Shown here: positions 19,061-27,515 of the stretch, piece after piece
Position numbering within the stretch: position 1 is the stretch's first letter
Layout of the letters: every line of letters begins with the position of its first letter
Source of the DNA: DASTGO01 sp035719045
GTDB taxonomy: Bacteria; Actinomycetota; Actinomycetes; Actinomycetales; Kineosporiaceae
Length of the DNA: 41,183 nucleotides
Assembly (NCBI GenBank): GCA_035719045.1
Contig: DASTGO010000502.1
Location: forward strand, 1 to 41,183
Reading direction: 5' to 3'
Notes under the pieces: model-generated
Databases searched by the model: none
Told to the model about the DNA's origin: nothing
Seen by the model: the letters and a program-made list of their open reading frames with translations, nothing else
Made by a program: the position numbers and the translations under genes

Positions 19061-19630
19061 TCAGCTCGGCCCGGTCCGGGGGTGTCCGAGGGCGTCGAAG
19101 GCGGTCGCGACGATGAGCTCGCGCAAGTCGTCCTGGTTCTGGTCGGTGGTGGCCAGGGCGATGACGGCGATCGCGCCCAGGGCGCCGAGGATCCGTACGC
19201 AGCGGTCCTGGTCGGCCACCGGGTCCTCGACGCCGAACGCCCCGAACAGTTCGTCGCCCACATGCTGCAGCCAGGCCAGGTCCTCGGCGGTCGCGTGCGT
19301 GCTCAGGGAGCTGACCATGAGCGCGGTGGTCCCCTGGCGGTGCAGAGCCCGATCGGTCATGGCCCGGATCAGCGCGAGGTCCCGGGCCGGACCGGCGGGG
19401 TGCTCCTGTGCGGTGCCGACCAGCGTCGTGAGCTCGGCGACGAACTGGTCGGCCACCGCCCGCAGCAACGCCTCCTTGCTCGGGAACCGGTGCAGCAGAC
19501 CGGTTTTCGAGTATCCGACGGCATCGGCGATCTGCTGCACGGAGGTGTGCTCGTAGCCGTGCCGGGCGAACAGCAGGGCGGCGGAGTCGATGATCGCCTG
19601 GTCGAGTTCCTGCCGGGTCGGTCGGCGCAT
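19061..19630 (-). CDS. TetR-family transcriptional regulator
   Basis: 189 residues from ATG 19630, with GGCGGAG upstream. The N-terminal helix-turn-helix is textbook TetR: ELDQAIIDSAALLFARHGYEH, then TSVQQIADAVGYSKTGLLHRF, then PSKEALLRAVADQF. The C-terminal ligand and dimer domain (about 60-189) is helical and unassigned. It lies 160 bp downstream of the MMPL transporter gene on the same strand. The most likely role is control of that exporter through the GGACC-N5-GGTCC sites at 22543-22592; this link is inference from position and operator form. Confidence 0.92.
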   Translation of the reverse strand: MRRPTRQELDQAIIDSAALLFARHGYEHTSVQQIADAVGYSKTGLLHRFPSKEALLRAVADQFVAELTTLVGTAQEHPAGPARDLALIRAMTDRALHRQGTTALMVSSLSTHATAEDLAWLQHVGDELFGAFGVEDPVADQDRCVRILGALGAIAVIALATTDQNQDDLRELIVATAFDALGHPRTGPS

Positions 19631-19789
19631 GGGGATTCTCCGCCTTCTTCTGGCGTGGTGCGGTGGTCCGGCGGTCCGGACCCGTCGGGCGGGGCCGTGC
19701 CCCATCTTCCCCCAGTCCAGGGGGGTGCCTGCGGCAGGGCGGCACCGTGGCGCCGCCCTGCCGCGGCCCCTGCCGTGGCCGGGACGGGC

Positions 19790-22444
19790 TCAGGACCGTC
19801 CGGAGCCGACCGAGTGCGCTGAGGCCTCCCCGGCGCCGGCACGGCTGTCGCCGGCCAGCCTGTCGCCGGCCCTCCCGTCACCGGGCTGCGCGTCCCTGGG
19901 CTGTTCGCCGACCTGCCCCAGCCGGGCACCCTCGACGTCCACATCCGGCACGATCCGGTCCAGCCGGCGGGGCAGCCACCAGGCGCTGCGGCCGAGCAGG
20001 TGCATCACGGCCGGGGTGAGGGTCATCCGGACCACGAAGGCGTCCACCAGCACGCCGACGGCGAGGCCGAACCCGATCGGCCGGATCATGGTCAGCTCGG
20101 CGCGCACGAAGCCCGCGAAGACCGCGATCATGATCAGTGCAGCCGCAGTGACCACCCGTCGCCCGTGGTGGAATCCGGTGAGCACCGCCCGGCGTGCCTC
20201 CTGCCCGTGGGCGTACGCCTCGCGCATTCCCGAGACCAGGAACATCTGGTAGTCCATCGCCAGCCCGAACAGGACGCCGATCAGCAGGGTCGGCAGGAAC
20301 GACAGCACGGCCTCCGGACTGCTCACTCCGAAGACCTCCTTCAGCCAGCCCCACTGGTAGACGGCCACCACGGCGCCGAACGAGGCCGCGATGGACAGCA
20401 GGAACCCGATGGTGGCCACCAGCGGCACCACCAGGGACCGGAACACCATCACCAGCAGCACCAGCGACAGCCCCACCACGATCGCCAGGTACGGCGCGAG
20501 CGCGTCACCGAGCCGGGCGGAGATGTCGATGTTCGCGACTGTCTGCCCGGTCAGGCCGATCTGCGCACCGGTGGCCGCCTGCACCGCGGGAGCGGCCGCG
20601 CGCAGGGACTCCACCAGCCGCACCGTCTGCTCCTTGCCGGGGCCCTGCTGCGGGACGATCTGCAGCGCCGCGATCCGCCGGCCAGGGCTGACCCCGATCG
20701 GCACCACGCGGACCAGGCCGTCGACCTTGGCCAGCCGTTCGGCGACGTCGAGCTCCTTCTCCTGCGCGGCGGTCGCGTCCAGCCTCGCCGGCAGGGTGAC
20801 CACGGCGACGATCGGGCCGTTGGCGCCCTCCCCGAAGTACCGGGCGGTCTGCGTGTACGCCCGGTAGGCGGTGGACCCGACCGGCTCGGACCCGCCGTCG
20901 GGCAGGCCCAGCCGCAGGCTCGCCGCCGGGATCGCGCAGATCGCCAGCAGCACGAAGGCGGCCACCGCGGACGCCCACGGGTGGCCGGTCACCAGTTCGC
21001 CCCAGCCGTGTCGCACCCGCACCGGCTGCTCGTCGGTCTCGTCGTGGTCGATCAGGTGGGCGGCACCCTCGACCGGTTCGCCCTTCGCGGTGAACCCGTT
21101 GGCCTCCCAGGCCTTCCGCCGCAGGACCCGGTGCCCGAGCACGGTCAGCACGGCCGGGGTCAGGGTCACCGCCACCGCCACCGCGACCGCCACGGTCGCC
21201 GCCGCGGCCAGGCCCATCACGCCGAGGAAGGGGATTCCGGTCACGGTCAGCGCGGCCAGCGCGATGATCACCGTGAGCCCGGCGAACACCACCGCATTGC
21301 CGGAGGTGCCGTTCGCCCGGGGGACCGACTCCTGCGCCGGCATCCCGCTGAGCAGCTGGATCCGGTGCCGGTTGATGATGAACAGGGAGTAGTCGATCCC
21401 GACGGCCAGTCCGAGCATCAACGCCAGCGCCGGGGTGATCGAGTTCATCTCGATGACCGGCGAGGCCGCCAGCGTCGCGCCGATCCCCACCGCGACCCCG
21501 ACCAGGGCCATCAGCAGCGGCAGCCCGGCGGCCAGCAGGGTGCCGAGCATGACCAGCAGGACCGCCGCCGCCACCAGGACGCCGATCACCTCGGTCGGGC
21601 CGATGACCGAGTTGAGGTCGCTGACCAGGGTGCTGTCGTAGTCGACGGTGACCCCGGTGCCGGCCAGGTCCGCGCCGATCTGCTTGATCGCGTCGCGCTG
21701 CGCCGTGGTGAGGGCGCTGGCAAGGCCGGTCAGCCGGACCTGGACCAGGGCGGCGGTGCGGTCGGCGGTCACCAGCCGGGTGCCGCGGGTCAGGGCCTCC
21801 TGGCGTTGCGCGAGCTGCAGCTGGCGGCCCTGTTCGGTCAGCGTCTTCTCGCCGGCCTGCAGCTGCGCGGTCTGCGTGGACAGTTGGGCGCGGCCGGCGT
21901 CGAGCTGTTGCTGGGCGGCGACCAGGGGGGCGGGCGGTGCCACTCCCGCGGGCAGGGCCGCCTTCTGTGCGTCCAGGGCCTGCTGGGACTGGTCCAGCCG
22001 CGCCGACGCCGAGGCCAGTTTCTGCTTGCCGGCGGTCAGCTGGGCCGTGGCCGCGTCGAGCTGGGTGCGCCCGGCCGCCAGCTTGGCCGCCGCGGAGTCG
22101 AGCTCGGACTGCACGGCGAACGGGTCGGTGGCTGCGGCGACCCCGCCGACCTTGGACCAGCGGCCCACCGCCGTGGTCACCGCCGCCTGCTGCGGGGCGG
22201 TGAACGGGGCCGGGGAGGTGATGAGGATGGTGCCGGTATCGCCTGCGGCCGACGGCATCTCGGCCTTGAGGTTGTCCATCACCTGCTGGAAGCCGGCGCC
22301 TGGGATCCGGAACGTGTTGCCCAGCGGCACCTGCAGGACCGCCGCGCCGGCCGAGGTGAGCGCGAGCAGCGCCACCCACAGGGCGATCACCGGCCAGGGG
22401 TGGCGGCGGCTGAAGCTGCCGATGCGGTACAGGAAGCGGGCCAT
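19790..22444 (-). CDS. MMPL-family (RND-type) membrane exporter
   Basis: 884 residues from ATG 22444, with GAGAGG upstream. TM1 is at about 17-38. A periplasmic domain follows, with an Ala/Gln-rich coiled coil at about 100-215 built of repeated QLxxGxxxL units (TAQLTAGKQKLASASARLDQ is one stretch). Then come a five-helix MMPL bundle with the motif GLAVGIDYSLFIINRHR, a second soluble domain (about 560-690), and the second bundle with GLAMDYQMFLVSGMREAYAHG. The conserved GLAxGIDY and MDYQMFL motifs carry the proton-relay Asp residues. MMPL proteins export lipids, siderophores or drugs using the proton gradient; the substrate here is unknown. Regulation by the adjacent TetR is likely. Confidence 0.94.
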   Translation of the reverse strand: MARFLYRIGSFSRRHPWPVIALWVALLALTSAGAAVLQVPLGNTFRIPGAGFQQVMDNLKAEMPSAAGDTGTILITSPAPFTAPQQAAVTTAVGRWSKVGGVAAATDPFAVQSELDSAAAKLAAGRTQLDAATAQLTAGKQKLASASARLDQSQQALDAQKAALPAGVAPPAPLVAAQQQLDAGRAQLSTQTAQLQAGEKTLTEQGRQLQLAQRQEALTRGTRLVTADRTAALVQVRLTGLASALTTAQRDAIKQIGADLAGTGVTVDYDSTLVSDLNSVIGPTEVIGVLVAAAVLLVMLGTLLAAGLPLLMALVGVAVGIGATLAASPVIEMNSITPALALMLGLAVGIDYSLFIINRHRIQLLSGMPAQESVPRANGTSGNAVVFAGLTVIIALAALTVTGIPFLGVMGLAAAATVAVAVAVAVTLTPAVLTVLGHRVLRRKAWEANGFTAKGEPVEGAAHLIDHDETDEQPVRVRHGWGELVTGHPWASAVAAFVLLAICAIPAASLRLGLPDGGSEPVGSTAYRAYTQTARYFGEGANGPIVAVVTLPARLDATAAQEKELDVAERLAKVDGLVRVVPIGVSPGRRIAALQIVPQQGPGKEQTVRLVESLRAAAPAVQAATGAQIGLTGQTVANIDISARLGDALAPYLAIVVGLSLVLLVMVFRSLVVPLVATIGFLLSIAASFGAVVAVYQWGWLKEVFGVSSPEAVLSFLPTLLIGVLFGLAMDYQMFLVSGMREAYAHGQEARRAVLTGFHHGRRVVTAAALIMIAVFAGFVRAELTMIRPIGFGLAVGVLVDAFVVRMTLTPAVMHLLGRSAWWLPRRLDRIVPDVDVEGARLGQVGEQPRDAQPGDGRAGDRLAGDSRAGAGEASAHSVGSGRS

Positions 22445-22542
22445 GGGAGCCTCTCGTGTGCGGCGGGCCTCGGCGCGGCCGGCCTTCGGGGCGGGGACCG
22501 TGGTACAGCGGACCTGGGTGAGAGGGGCACTCGGCCGCCAGT

Positions 22543-22592
22543 GGACCAGAACGGTCCGGACCACTCTAGTCCATCACGGACCAGTCTGGTCC
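22543..22592. promoter_or_regulatory. Triple operator array upstream of the MMPL exporter
   Basis: Three 15-bp dyads of form GGACC-N5-GGTCC: site 1 GGACCAGAACGGTCC (22543-22557), site 2 GGACCACTCTAGTCC (22558-22572), site 3 GGACCAGTCTGGTCC (22578-22592; perfect 7-bp arms about one base). Minus-strand site 2 contains TAGAGT, a candidate -10 for the exporter, about 100 bp before its start. Site 3 lies inside the last codons of the upstream gene. The spacing and form are typical of TetR operators. Confidence 0.7.
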
Positions 22593-23377
22593 AGAGGTCG
22601 TGATGATGGCCGGAGGGGTGGTGAAGGCCGCAGGGGCGGGGCGGGCCCGGCGGCCCCCGGCGAGGCGGGCGGAGCCGGAGCGGGTGCCCAGCCGCAGCCG
22701 CGGGCGAGCTCGGCGGCCCAGACCGTCCCCCGTCCGTCCAGCGGGAGGGTGACCACGCCCGGGTGGCCGTCGGCGGACCGGACCCGCAGGGTGAGCGGGA
22801 TCGGCTCCGCCAGGACCTGCGGGTCGCAGGCGATCACGGCCTCGAGGGAGACCCCGGCCGACCGGCCGGGCAGCACGTTCGCGCCGTCGGTGGCCTCCAG
22901 GTGCAGGCCCGGCAGGTCCACGAACAGGCCGTCGATCCGGACCCAGGTGTCTCCCGTGCCGGTGATCCGGACGGCCGCGTCCAGACTCACCCCGCCGGTG
23001 GCGTCCTCCCCGGCGGAGATCCTCGCCGGGCCCACCGCGGCCTGCAGCGACACCACCGACTCTGCGATCCGCCACGGCCGGGAGGCCTGTGACAGCTGCC
23101 CGGACAGCCGGCCCGGCACGGTTGCGGCGACCACCCCGACCAGGGCCAGGCCGACGACGGTCCGGGCCGGAGCGGGCAGGGAGCACGCGGCCGTCCGGGT
23201 CCGGGGCGCCCCGGCGGGCGTGGACGCCGGCCCGGCAGACGGTGCGGCGGGTGCGGCAGCCGACGGCTGACCGTCCGGGCGTCGTGGGGCCGGGATCCGG
23301 GCCTGGCGGGCAGCCTCCGGGCCGGCAGGCGGTGGGAGGCGGCGCCCGCCACGCAGGTCTCCCAGGATCTCGCTCAC
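22574..23377 (-). CDS. Single-TM membrane protein with extracytoplasmic beta-rich domain, function unknown
   Basis: 267 residues from GTG 23377, with GGAGG eight bases upstream. The first 70 residues are Pro/Ala/Arg-rich and disordered-looking. One TM helix (about 70-90, TVVGLALVGVVAATVPG) follows, then a domain of about 135 residues with alternating hydrophobic strands (GVSLDAAVRITGTGDTWVRI, LPGLHLEATDGANVLPG), and a Pro-rich tail. The orientation predicts the beta domain outside. The domain carries two Cys (IACDP, RGCGW) that could pair. I do not recognise a named family. The frame is kept by codon bias and a good ribosome site. It is transcribed towards the MMPL gene, and its last codons overlap the operator array. 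Confidence 0.66.
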   Translation of the reverse strand: MSEILGDLRGGRRLPPPAGPEAARQARIPAPRRPDGQPSAAAPAAPSAGPASTPAGAPRTRTAACSLPAPARTVVGLALVGVVAATVPGRLSGQLSQASRPWRIAESVVSLQAAVGPARISAGEDATGGVSLDAAVRITGTGDTWVRIDGLFVDLPGLHLEATDGANVLPGRSAGVSLEAVIACDPQVLAEPIPLTLRVRSADGHPGVVTLPLDGRGTVWAAELARGCGWAPAPAPPASPGAAGPAPPLRPSPPLRPSSRPLDQTGP

Positions 23378-23492
23378 TTCATGGCCCTCCGGCTCGGCGG
23401 GATGCGGGCCGTGGCAGGACGGCCCCCTACCGGGATCGGCAGCCGCGCCGCCCGGCCTCAGGTCCGGACCCGCCCGGATCCGCCGGCCGGAC

Positions 23493-23498
23493 TACAGT
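23493..23498 (+). promoter_or_regulatory. Candidate -10 element of the AlkD-like gene
   Basis: TACAGT (TANNNT form) lies 8 bp before GTG 23507, and no Shine-Dalgarno precedes that GTG. This fits a leaderless or near-leaderless transcript; no -35 was identified. Confidence 0.4.
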
Positions 23499-23506
23499 CG
23501 CCGGGC

Positions 23507-24295
23507 GTGGACGTGGGCGTGGGCGCGGGCGCGGATGACGTGGATGCGGCTGCCGCCGCGTCAGTGGCGGTCGAGAGGATCCGGCAGGAGCTCGCCGCGC
23601 TCGCCGACCCGGTGCGGGCCGAGGGCGGGCGGCGGTACCTGCAGCTGATGCCCGGTGGCTACGGCGAGGGGGACGACCTGCTCGGCGTGCCGGTCCCGGA
23701 CCAGCGCCGGATCGCCGCCCGGCACTGGCGCGACCTGGACCTGACGGGTGCCTGCACCCTGTTGTCCGACGGGATGCACGAGGAGCGGCTGACCGCGCTG
23801 TTCGTCCTGGTCAGGCGCTTTCGGTCCGGTGGCGCGGCGGCCCGGAAGGCGATCTTCGAGCTGGTGACCGGCGAGCGGGCGCGGATCGACAACTGGGACC
23901 TGGTGGACAGCGTCGCGCCCCACGTGGTGGGCGGCTGGCTGACCGATCCCCGGGGTGCCGCCGACCTGCCGGTGCTGGACCGGCTGGCGGGCTCCGCCTC
24001 GGTCTGGCACCGGCGGATGGCGGTGGTGGCCACCCTGGCGTTCATCCGCCGGGGGGAGTACGGGCCGACGCTGCGGCTGTCCGCCCGGCTGCTGGATGAT
24101 CCGCACGACCTGGTGCACAAGGCCGTCGGCTGGATGCTGCGCGAGGTCGGCAACCGGGACCGGGCGGTCGAGGAGAACTTCCTCCGCCGCCACCACGACC
24201 GGATGCCCCGGATCGCGCTGCGCTACGCGATCGAGAAGTTCGAGCCCGCGCTGCGCCGCCGCTACCTGACCGGGGACCTGCCCGCCGCCCGCTGA
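23507..24295 (+). CDS. AlkD-like DNA alkylation repair protein
   Basis: About 262 residues from GTG 23507, chosen because a TACAGT hexamer sits just upstream and the ATG at 23381 would add a low-complexity Arg/Pro head. The protein is a HEAT-like helical repeat solenoid of the AlkD family: LLGVPVPDQRRIAARHWRDL, EERLTALFVLVRRFRSGG, ARIDNWDLVDSVAPHVVG, VWHRRMAVVATLAFIRRGEY, HDLVHKAVGWMLREVGNRD, PRIALRYAIEKFEP. The last two blocks, with WMLRE and YAIEKF, are strongly characteristic. AlkD removes positively charged N3/N7-alkylated purines from DNA. It is followed by the alpha/beta hydrolase gene, with which it may share a transcript. Confidence 0.9.
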   Translation: MDVGVGAGADDVDAAAAASVAVERIRQELAALADPVRAEGGRRYLQLMPGGYGEGDDLLGVPVPDQRRIAARHWRDLDLTGACTLLSDGMHEERLTALFVLVRRFRSGGAAARKAIFELVTGERARIDNWDLVDSVAPHVVGGWLTDPRGAADLPVLDRLAGSASVWHRRMAVVATLAFIRRGEYGPTLRLSARLLDDPHDLVHKAVGWMLREVGNRDRAVEENFLRRHHDRMPRIALRYAIEKFEPALRRRYLTGDLPAAR

Positions 24296-24397
24296 GCCGT
24301 CCAGCCGTCCAGGCTGACCCCGTCCTGTCGGTGCCGCCCGGCAGGATCACCGCTGCCGCAGGGAAGCGCCCGGCGGATCCGGACCGAGTGAGGAACC

Positions 24398-25204
24398 GTG
24401 CCCCGACGCACGCCCGTGACCCTGAACCACGTCGAGCACGGCAGTGGGGTGCCCGTGCTGGCGCTGCACGGCTGGGTCCCGGACCACCGGCTGATGTCCG
24501 GCTGCCTGGAACCGCTGTTCGCCGGCCGCCCGGGTTTCCGCCGGCTCTATCCGGATCTGCCCGGGATGGGCGCCACCCCGCTGCCCGGCGAGTTCACCGG
24601 GTCCGACGATCTGCTGGCCGCCGTCGAGGACTACGTCGACGAACAGCTCGGGGACTCGCCGTTCCTGCTGGTCGGGGAGTCCTACGGCGGATACCTCGCC
24701 CGGGCGCTGGTCGGTTCCCGGCCCGACCAGGTGCTGGGGCTGGCCCTGCTCTGCCCGGTCGGCGTCCTGGACCACCCGAGCCGGACCCTGCCCCCGCGCC
24801 AGGTGCTCCTGGGCGACCCCGCGCTGCCGGACGGGGTGGATCCGGCCCTGGTCGAGGAGTTCACCGCCATGGCCGTGGTGGCCACCGCGCAGACGCTGCA
24901 CCGCTACGTGACCGAGATCCGCCCCGGAGTGATGGTCGCCGACCGGGCCGGCCTTGACCGGATCCAGCGCCGGTGGCCGTTGTCCGTCGACCCTGACACC
25001 GGTCCGGCGTACCTGCGGCCGACCCTGGTGCTCACCGGGCGGCAGGACGACTGTGTGGGCTACGCCGACCAGTTCGGTCTGCTGGACCGGTTCCCCCGGG
25101 CCACCTTCGCCGCCCTCGACCTCGCCGGGCACAACCTGCAGATCGAGCGGCCCGCCCTCTTCGAGGCCCTGATGCACGACTGGCTGGACCGGGCCCTGAC
25201 CTGA
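24398..25204 (+). CDS. Alpha/beta-fold hydrolase
   Basis: 268 residues from GTG 24398, with GAGG four bases upstream. The fold begins with the oxyanion-hole region LALHGWVPDHR, then YPDLPGMGAT. The nucleophile elbow is GESYGG (Ser catalytic), the acid lies in TGRQDDCVGY and the His in LAGHNLQIER, giving a complete Ser-Asp-His triad. The closing segment RPALFEALMHDWLDRAL is the usual C-terminal helix. Substrate cannot be told; small esters or lactones are the default for this family. It has no signal peptide, so it acts in the cytoplasm. It ends at a strong hairpin shared with the convergent arsM gene. Confidence 0.9.
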   Translation: MPRRTPVTLNHVEHGSGVPVLALHGWVPDHRLMSGCLEPLFAGRPGFRRLYPDLPGMGATPLPGEFTGSDDLLAAVEDYVDEQLGDSPFLLVGESYGGYLARALVGSRPDQVLGLALLCPVGVLDHPSRTLPPRQVLLGDPALPDGVDPALVEEFTAMAVVATAQTLHRYVTEIRPGVMVADRAGLDRIQRRWPLSVDPDTGPAYLRPTLVLTGRQDDCVGYADQFGLLDRFPRATFAALDLAGHNLQIERPALFEALMHDWLDRALT

Positions 25205-25226
25205 CTGCGGACGCAGGGCCCGGTCC
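25186..25226. terminator. Bidirectional terminator hairpin between hydrolase and arsM genes
   Basis: GACCGGGCCCTG (25187-25198) pairs perfectly with CAGGGCCCGGTC (25214-25225); one more G-C pair extends the stem to 13 bp. The 15-base loop holds the hydrolase stop codon. The position between convergent genes suits termination of both, though no T-run is present. Confidence 0.72.
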
Positions 25227-25233
25227 CGGCTGG

Positions 25234-26097
25234 TCAGCGGGGCTTGGTGGCCCGGACGAAGGCGCTGGCCACGGCACCGTCCATCGCGGCGACGATCGCG
25301 TCGACGTCGAGGTCGGTGGGCAGGTCAGCCGGGTCGAGGGACGACGCCAGGTCACGCAGGTCGTCGAGCCCGTAGGTCCGGGTGACCTCGACGGCGGCGT
25401 CGACGAAGCCCGCCGCCGTGAGCTTGTGCACGTACTCGGTGTCGTGCAGCGCCCCCGCGACGCAGCCGGTCCACAGCCGCATCGCGCGCCGTGCCGGTTC
25501 GGGCAGCTCCCGCAGCAGGACGATGTCGGACACCGCGAACCGTCCGCCCGGGGCAAGCACCCGGAACGCCTCGCGCAGCACGGGATCCTTGTCGGCGGCC
25601 AGGTTGATCACGCAGTTGGAGATGATCACGTCGACCGTCCCGTCGGGGAGCGGGACGTTCTCGATGGTGCCCTGCAGGAACTCGGCGTTCTCGACGCCCG
25701 CCTCGGCCTGGTTGCGCCGGGCCAGGGCCAGCATCTCCGGGGTCATGTCCAGGCCGTACGCCTTGCCGGTCGGGCCGACCCGCCGCGCGGACAGCAGCAC
25801 GTCGAGCCCGCCGCCGGAGCCGAGGTCCAGCACGGTCTCGCCGGGGCTCAGCTGCGCCAGCGCGGTCGGGTTGCCGCAGCCCAGCGAGGCGGCCAGGGCA
25901 CCTGCGGAGGTCTGCGCGGCGTCGTCGTCGTACAGGTCACGGGTCACCGGGTCGACCGAGGCCGGTCCGCTCCCGCAGCAGGACGGGACGTCGAGGTTGC
26001 TGGTGGCCTGGCGGGCGGCCTGCGCGTACCGGTCGCGGACCGCCTCGCGCAGCTGCTGGGGGGCCAGGCCGGTCGGGTCGAGGGTGATGTCGGACAT
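25234..26097 (-). CDS. arsM: Arsenite S-adenosylmethionine methyltransferase
   Basis: 287 residues from ATG 26097, with GAAAGGTG upstream. The sequence has the full ArsM pattern: VRDRYAQAA, SCCGSG (C40-C41), YDDD, SLGCGNPTALAQLSPG, the SAM-binding loop VLDLGSGGGLDVLLSARRVG, YGLDMTPEML, SNCVINLAADKD and LWTGCVAGAL. The cysteines in SCCG, SNC and WTGC correspond to the three As(III)-binding Cys of characterised ArsM proteins, and all are present. It methylates trivalent arsenic using SAM to give methylarsenicals, some of them volatile. No arsR, acr3, arsC or arsP is adjacent, so it stands alone here, with its own promoter. Confidence 0.95.
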   Translation of the reverse strand: MSDITLDPTGLAPQQLREAVRDRYAQAARQATSNLDVPSCCGSGPASVDPVTRDLYDDDAAQTSAGALAASLGCGNPTALAQLSPGETVLDLGSGGGLDVLLSARRVGPTGKAYGLDMTPEMLALARRNQAEAGVENAEFLQGTIENVPLPDGTVDVIISNCVINLAADKDPVLREAFRVLAPGGRFAVSDIVLLRELPEPARRAMRLWTGCVAGALHDTEYVHKLTAAGFVDAAVEVTRTYGLDDLRDLASSLDPADLPTDLDVDAIVAAMDGAVASAFVRATKPR

Positions 26098-26249
26098 CGT
26101 GCACACCTTTCGGGGAGCGGGGAGCGGGGAGGGCCGTCGGGGTTCGGGGCGGGGTCCGGCTCGGGCGGTCTCCGGGTGCCCGGTCAGGGGCTCAGTTCCT
26201 GCTGACCCGGGCGAGACCGGTTGTTTAGATGTCTGTCGAAGCAGATCCC

Positions 26250-26278
26250 ATCCTGACCCCTGATTCGATGGACGTCAA
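26250..26278 (-). promoter_or_regulatory. Sigma70-like promoter for arsM
   Basis: On the minus strand TTGACG (26273-26278) and CAGGAT (26250-26255) are separated by exactly 17 bp. This is the best -35/-10 pair seen in the window. Start of transcription would be near 26243, leaving a leader of about 145 bases before the arsM ATG. The surrounding bases are visibly A/T-richer than the flanks. Confidence 0.65.
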
Positions 26279-26441
26279 GACAGCATGTCAACGGATGAGC
26301 TGCCCGGGTGAGTTGTGAGGTCCGGAACGTGACGCTCCGACCTGTCGACAGGGCCGCCGGTGGGAGGATCGGTGCGTTACGTCCGGAGTTCCCGGTGTTC
26401 CCCGGAGTTCCCGTCGGCCCGACCCCAGCTGAGGAGGTCCC

Positions 26442-26963
26442 ATGTCGGCCACTCCCGAACCGCCTCCCACCGCCGCCCGGCCTGCCTTCGACCCCGTCCG
26501 TCAACTCGAGCTGGTCCGCCGGGAGCTGGCCCGCCGGTCGTTCTGCGTGCTCGCCACCTCCTCGCCCGCCAACCGGCCGCATGCGGTCGGCCTGCTGTAC
26601 GCCGCGGTGGGCCTGGACGTCTACCTGCTCATCGGCACGGACACGGTCAAGGCCCGCAACATCCGGGCCAACCCGCAGGTGGCGATCTCGGTGCCGGTCC
26701 GCAAGTACCCGGCCGGCCCGCCGATGGCCGTGCAGTTCCAGGGCACCGCGCAGTTGCTGGAGCCGGGGGACCCGCACATCGCGGAGCTGCTCAGGGCGGG
26801 CCGGCTCAAGCGGATCGCCTCCTACGGTGCCGCGGACAAGCCCGGGATCGTGTTCGTCCGGGTCACGCCGAACCGGCGGATCTCCAGCTACGGGCTGGGT
26901 GTCCCGCTGCTGCGCCTGCTGCGGGACGTCTCCCAGGGCGCCCGCAGCGTGGAGCTCCCCTGA
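26442..26963 (+). CDS. Pyridoxamine 5'-phosphate oxidase-like flavin/F420 split-barrel protein
   Basis: 173 residues from ATG 26442, preceded by GAGGAGG. After a disordered Pro/Ala head the split-barrel fold runs from RRSFCVLATSSPANRPHAVG through VYLLIGTDTVKARNIRANPQ, VAISVPVRKYPAGPPMAVQF, QGTAQLLEPGDPHIAEL and FVRVTPNRRISSYG. The pattern LATSSPANRPHAV...TDTVKARNIRANPQVAI is that of PPOX-class proteins, which bind FMN, F420 or haem and reduce or bind small substrates. Which cofactor is used cannot be decided by eye. It is a single gene, divergent from arsM across a gap of about 345 bp that carries the arsM promoter. Confidence 0.85.
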   Translation: MSATPEPPPTAARPAFDPVRQLELVRRELARRSFCVLATSSPANRPHAVGLLYAAVGLDVYLLIGTDTVKARNIRANPQVAISVPVRKYPAGPPMAVQFQGTAQLLEPGDPHIAELLRAGRLKRIASYGAADKPGIVFVRVTPNRRISSYGLGVPLLRLLRDVSQGARSVELP

Positions 26964-27092
26964 CCGTCAGCCGGGCGGGCGCGCGGCGTCCCGCCCGGCC
27001 CGGAACCGCCCGATACGTGCCTTCGCCGGACTTGTCGGCGAGCGCGGCTACGGTGTCGAAGGCACTGGGCCGCAAGGGATTGGGGATCATTC

Positions 27093-27413
27093 ATGAGTGT
27101 GAAGGTCAGCACGGATGCCACGTTCGACAGTGACGTCCTGGCCGCGGACCGGCCGGTGATCGTCGACTTCTGGGCACCCTGGTGCGGACCGTGCCGGCAG
27201 GTCTCGGCGGTGCTCGACGAGATCGCGGTCGAGCACGCCGACCGGATCGCCGTCGTCAAGGTCAACTCCGACGAGAACCCCCGCGTGACAGCCCGTTTCG
27301 GTGTGATGGCGATGCCGACGATCGCCGTCTACTCCGGCGGCGAGATCGTGAAGACGATCGTCGGCGCGCGGCCCAAACGGACCATGCTCAAGGAACTGTC
27401 CGACTGGATCTGA
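27093..27413 (+). CDS. trxA: Thioredoxin
   Basis: 106 residues, the usual length for a stand-alone thioredoxin. It has the active-site WCGPCR in the context VIVDFWAPWCGPCRQ, the cis-proline loop MAMPTIAVYSGGEIV, and the alpha/beta thioredoxin fold end to end. This is the small dithiol reductant reduced by thioredoxin reductase, which is not in this window. The start ATG 27093 has only a poor purine stretch (AAGGGATTGGGG) upstream. It converges on the glycerol kinase pseudogene. Confidence 0.94.
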   Translation: MSVKVSTDATFDSDVLAADRPVIVDFWAPWCGPCRQVSAVLDEIAVEHADRIAVVKVNSDENPRVTARFGVMAMPTIAVYSGGEIVKTIVGARPKRTMLKELSDWI

Positions 27414-27486
27414 GCCGTACGCCCGGGGAACCGCACCGCCGTCCTGATCCGGCAGCGCGTGACCGCGGGCGGGACCGGCGGACGGG

Positions 27487-27502
27487 CCGACCGGGGGGTC
27501 GG
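27487..27502. terminator. Short hairpin between trxA and glpK
   Basis: CCGACC-GGGG-GGTCGG forms a 6-bp stem between the convergent trxA and glpK ends. The stem is short and no T-run follows, so terminator function is only likely by position. Confidence 0.4.
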
Positions 27503-27515
27503 TCATCCGCCGAGG

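Noticed and set aside
25186..25226. Attachment site or inverted-repeat end of a mobile element
   Set aside because: The stem lies exactly between two convergent gene ends and no recombinase is near, so a terminator is the simpler reading.
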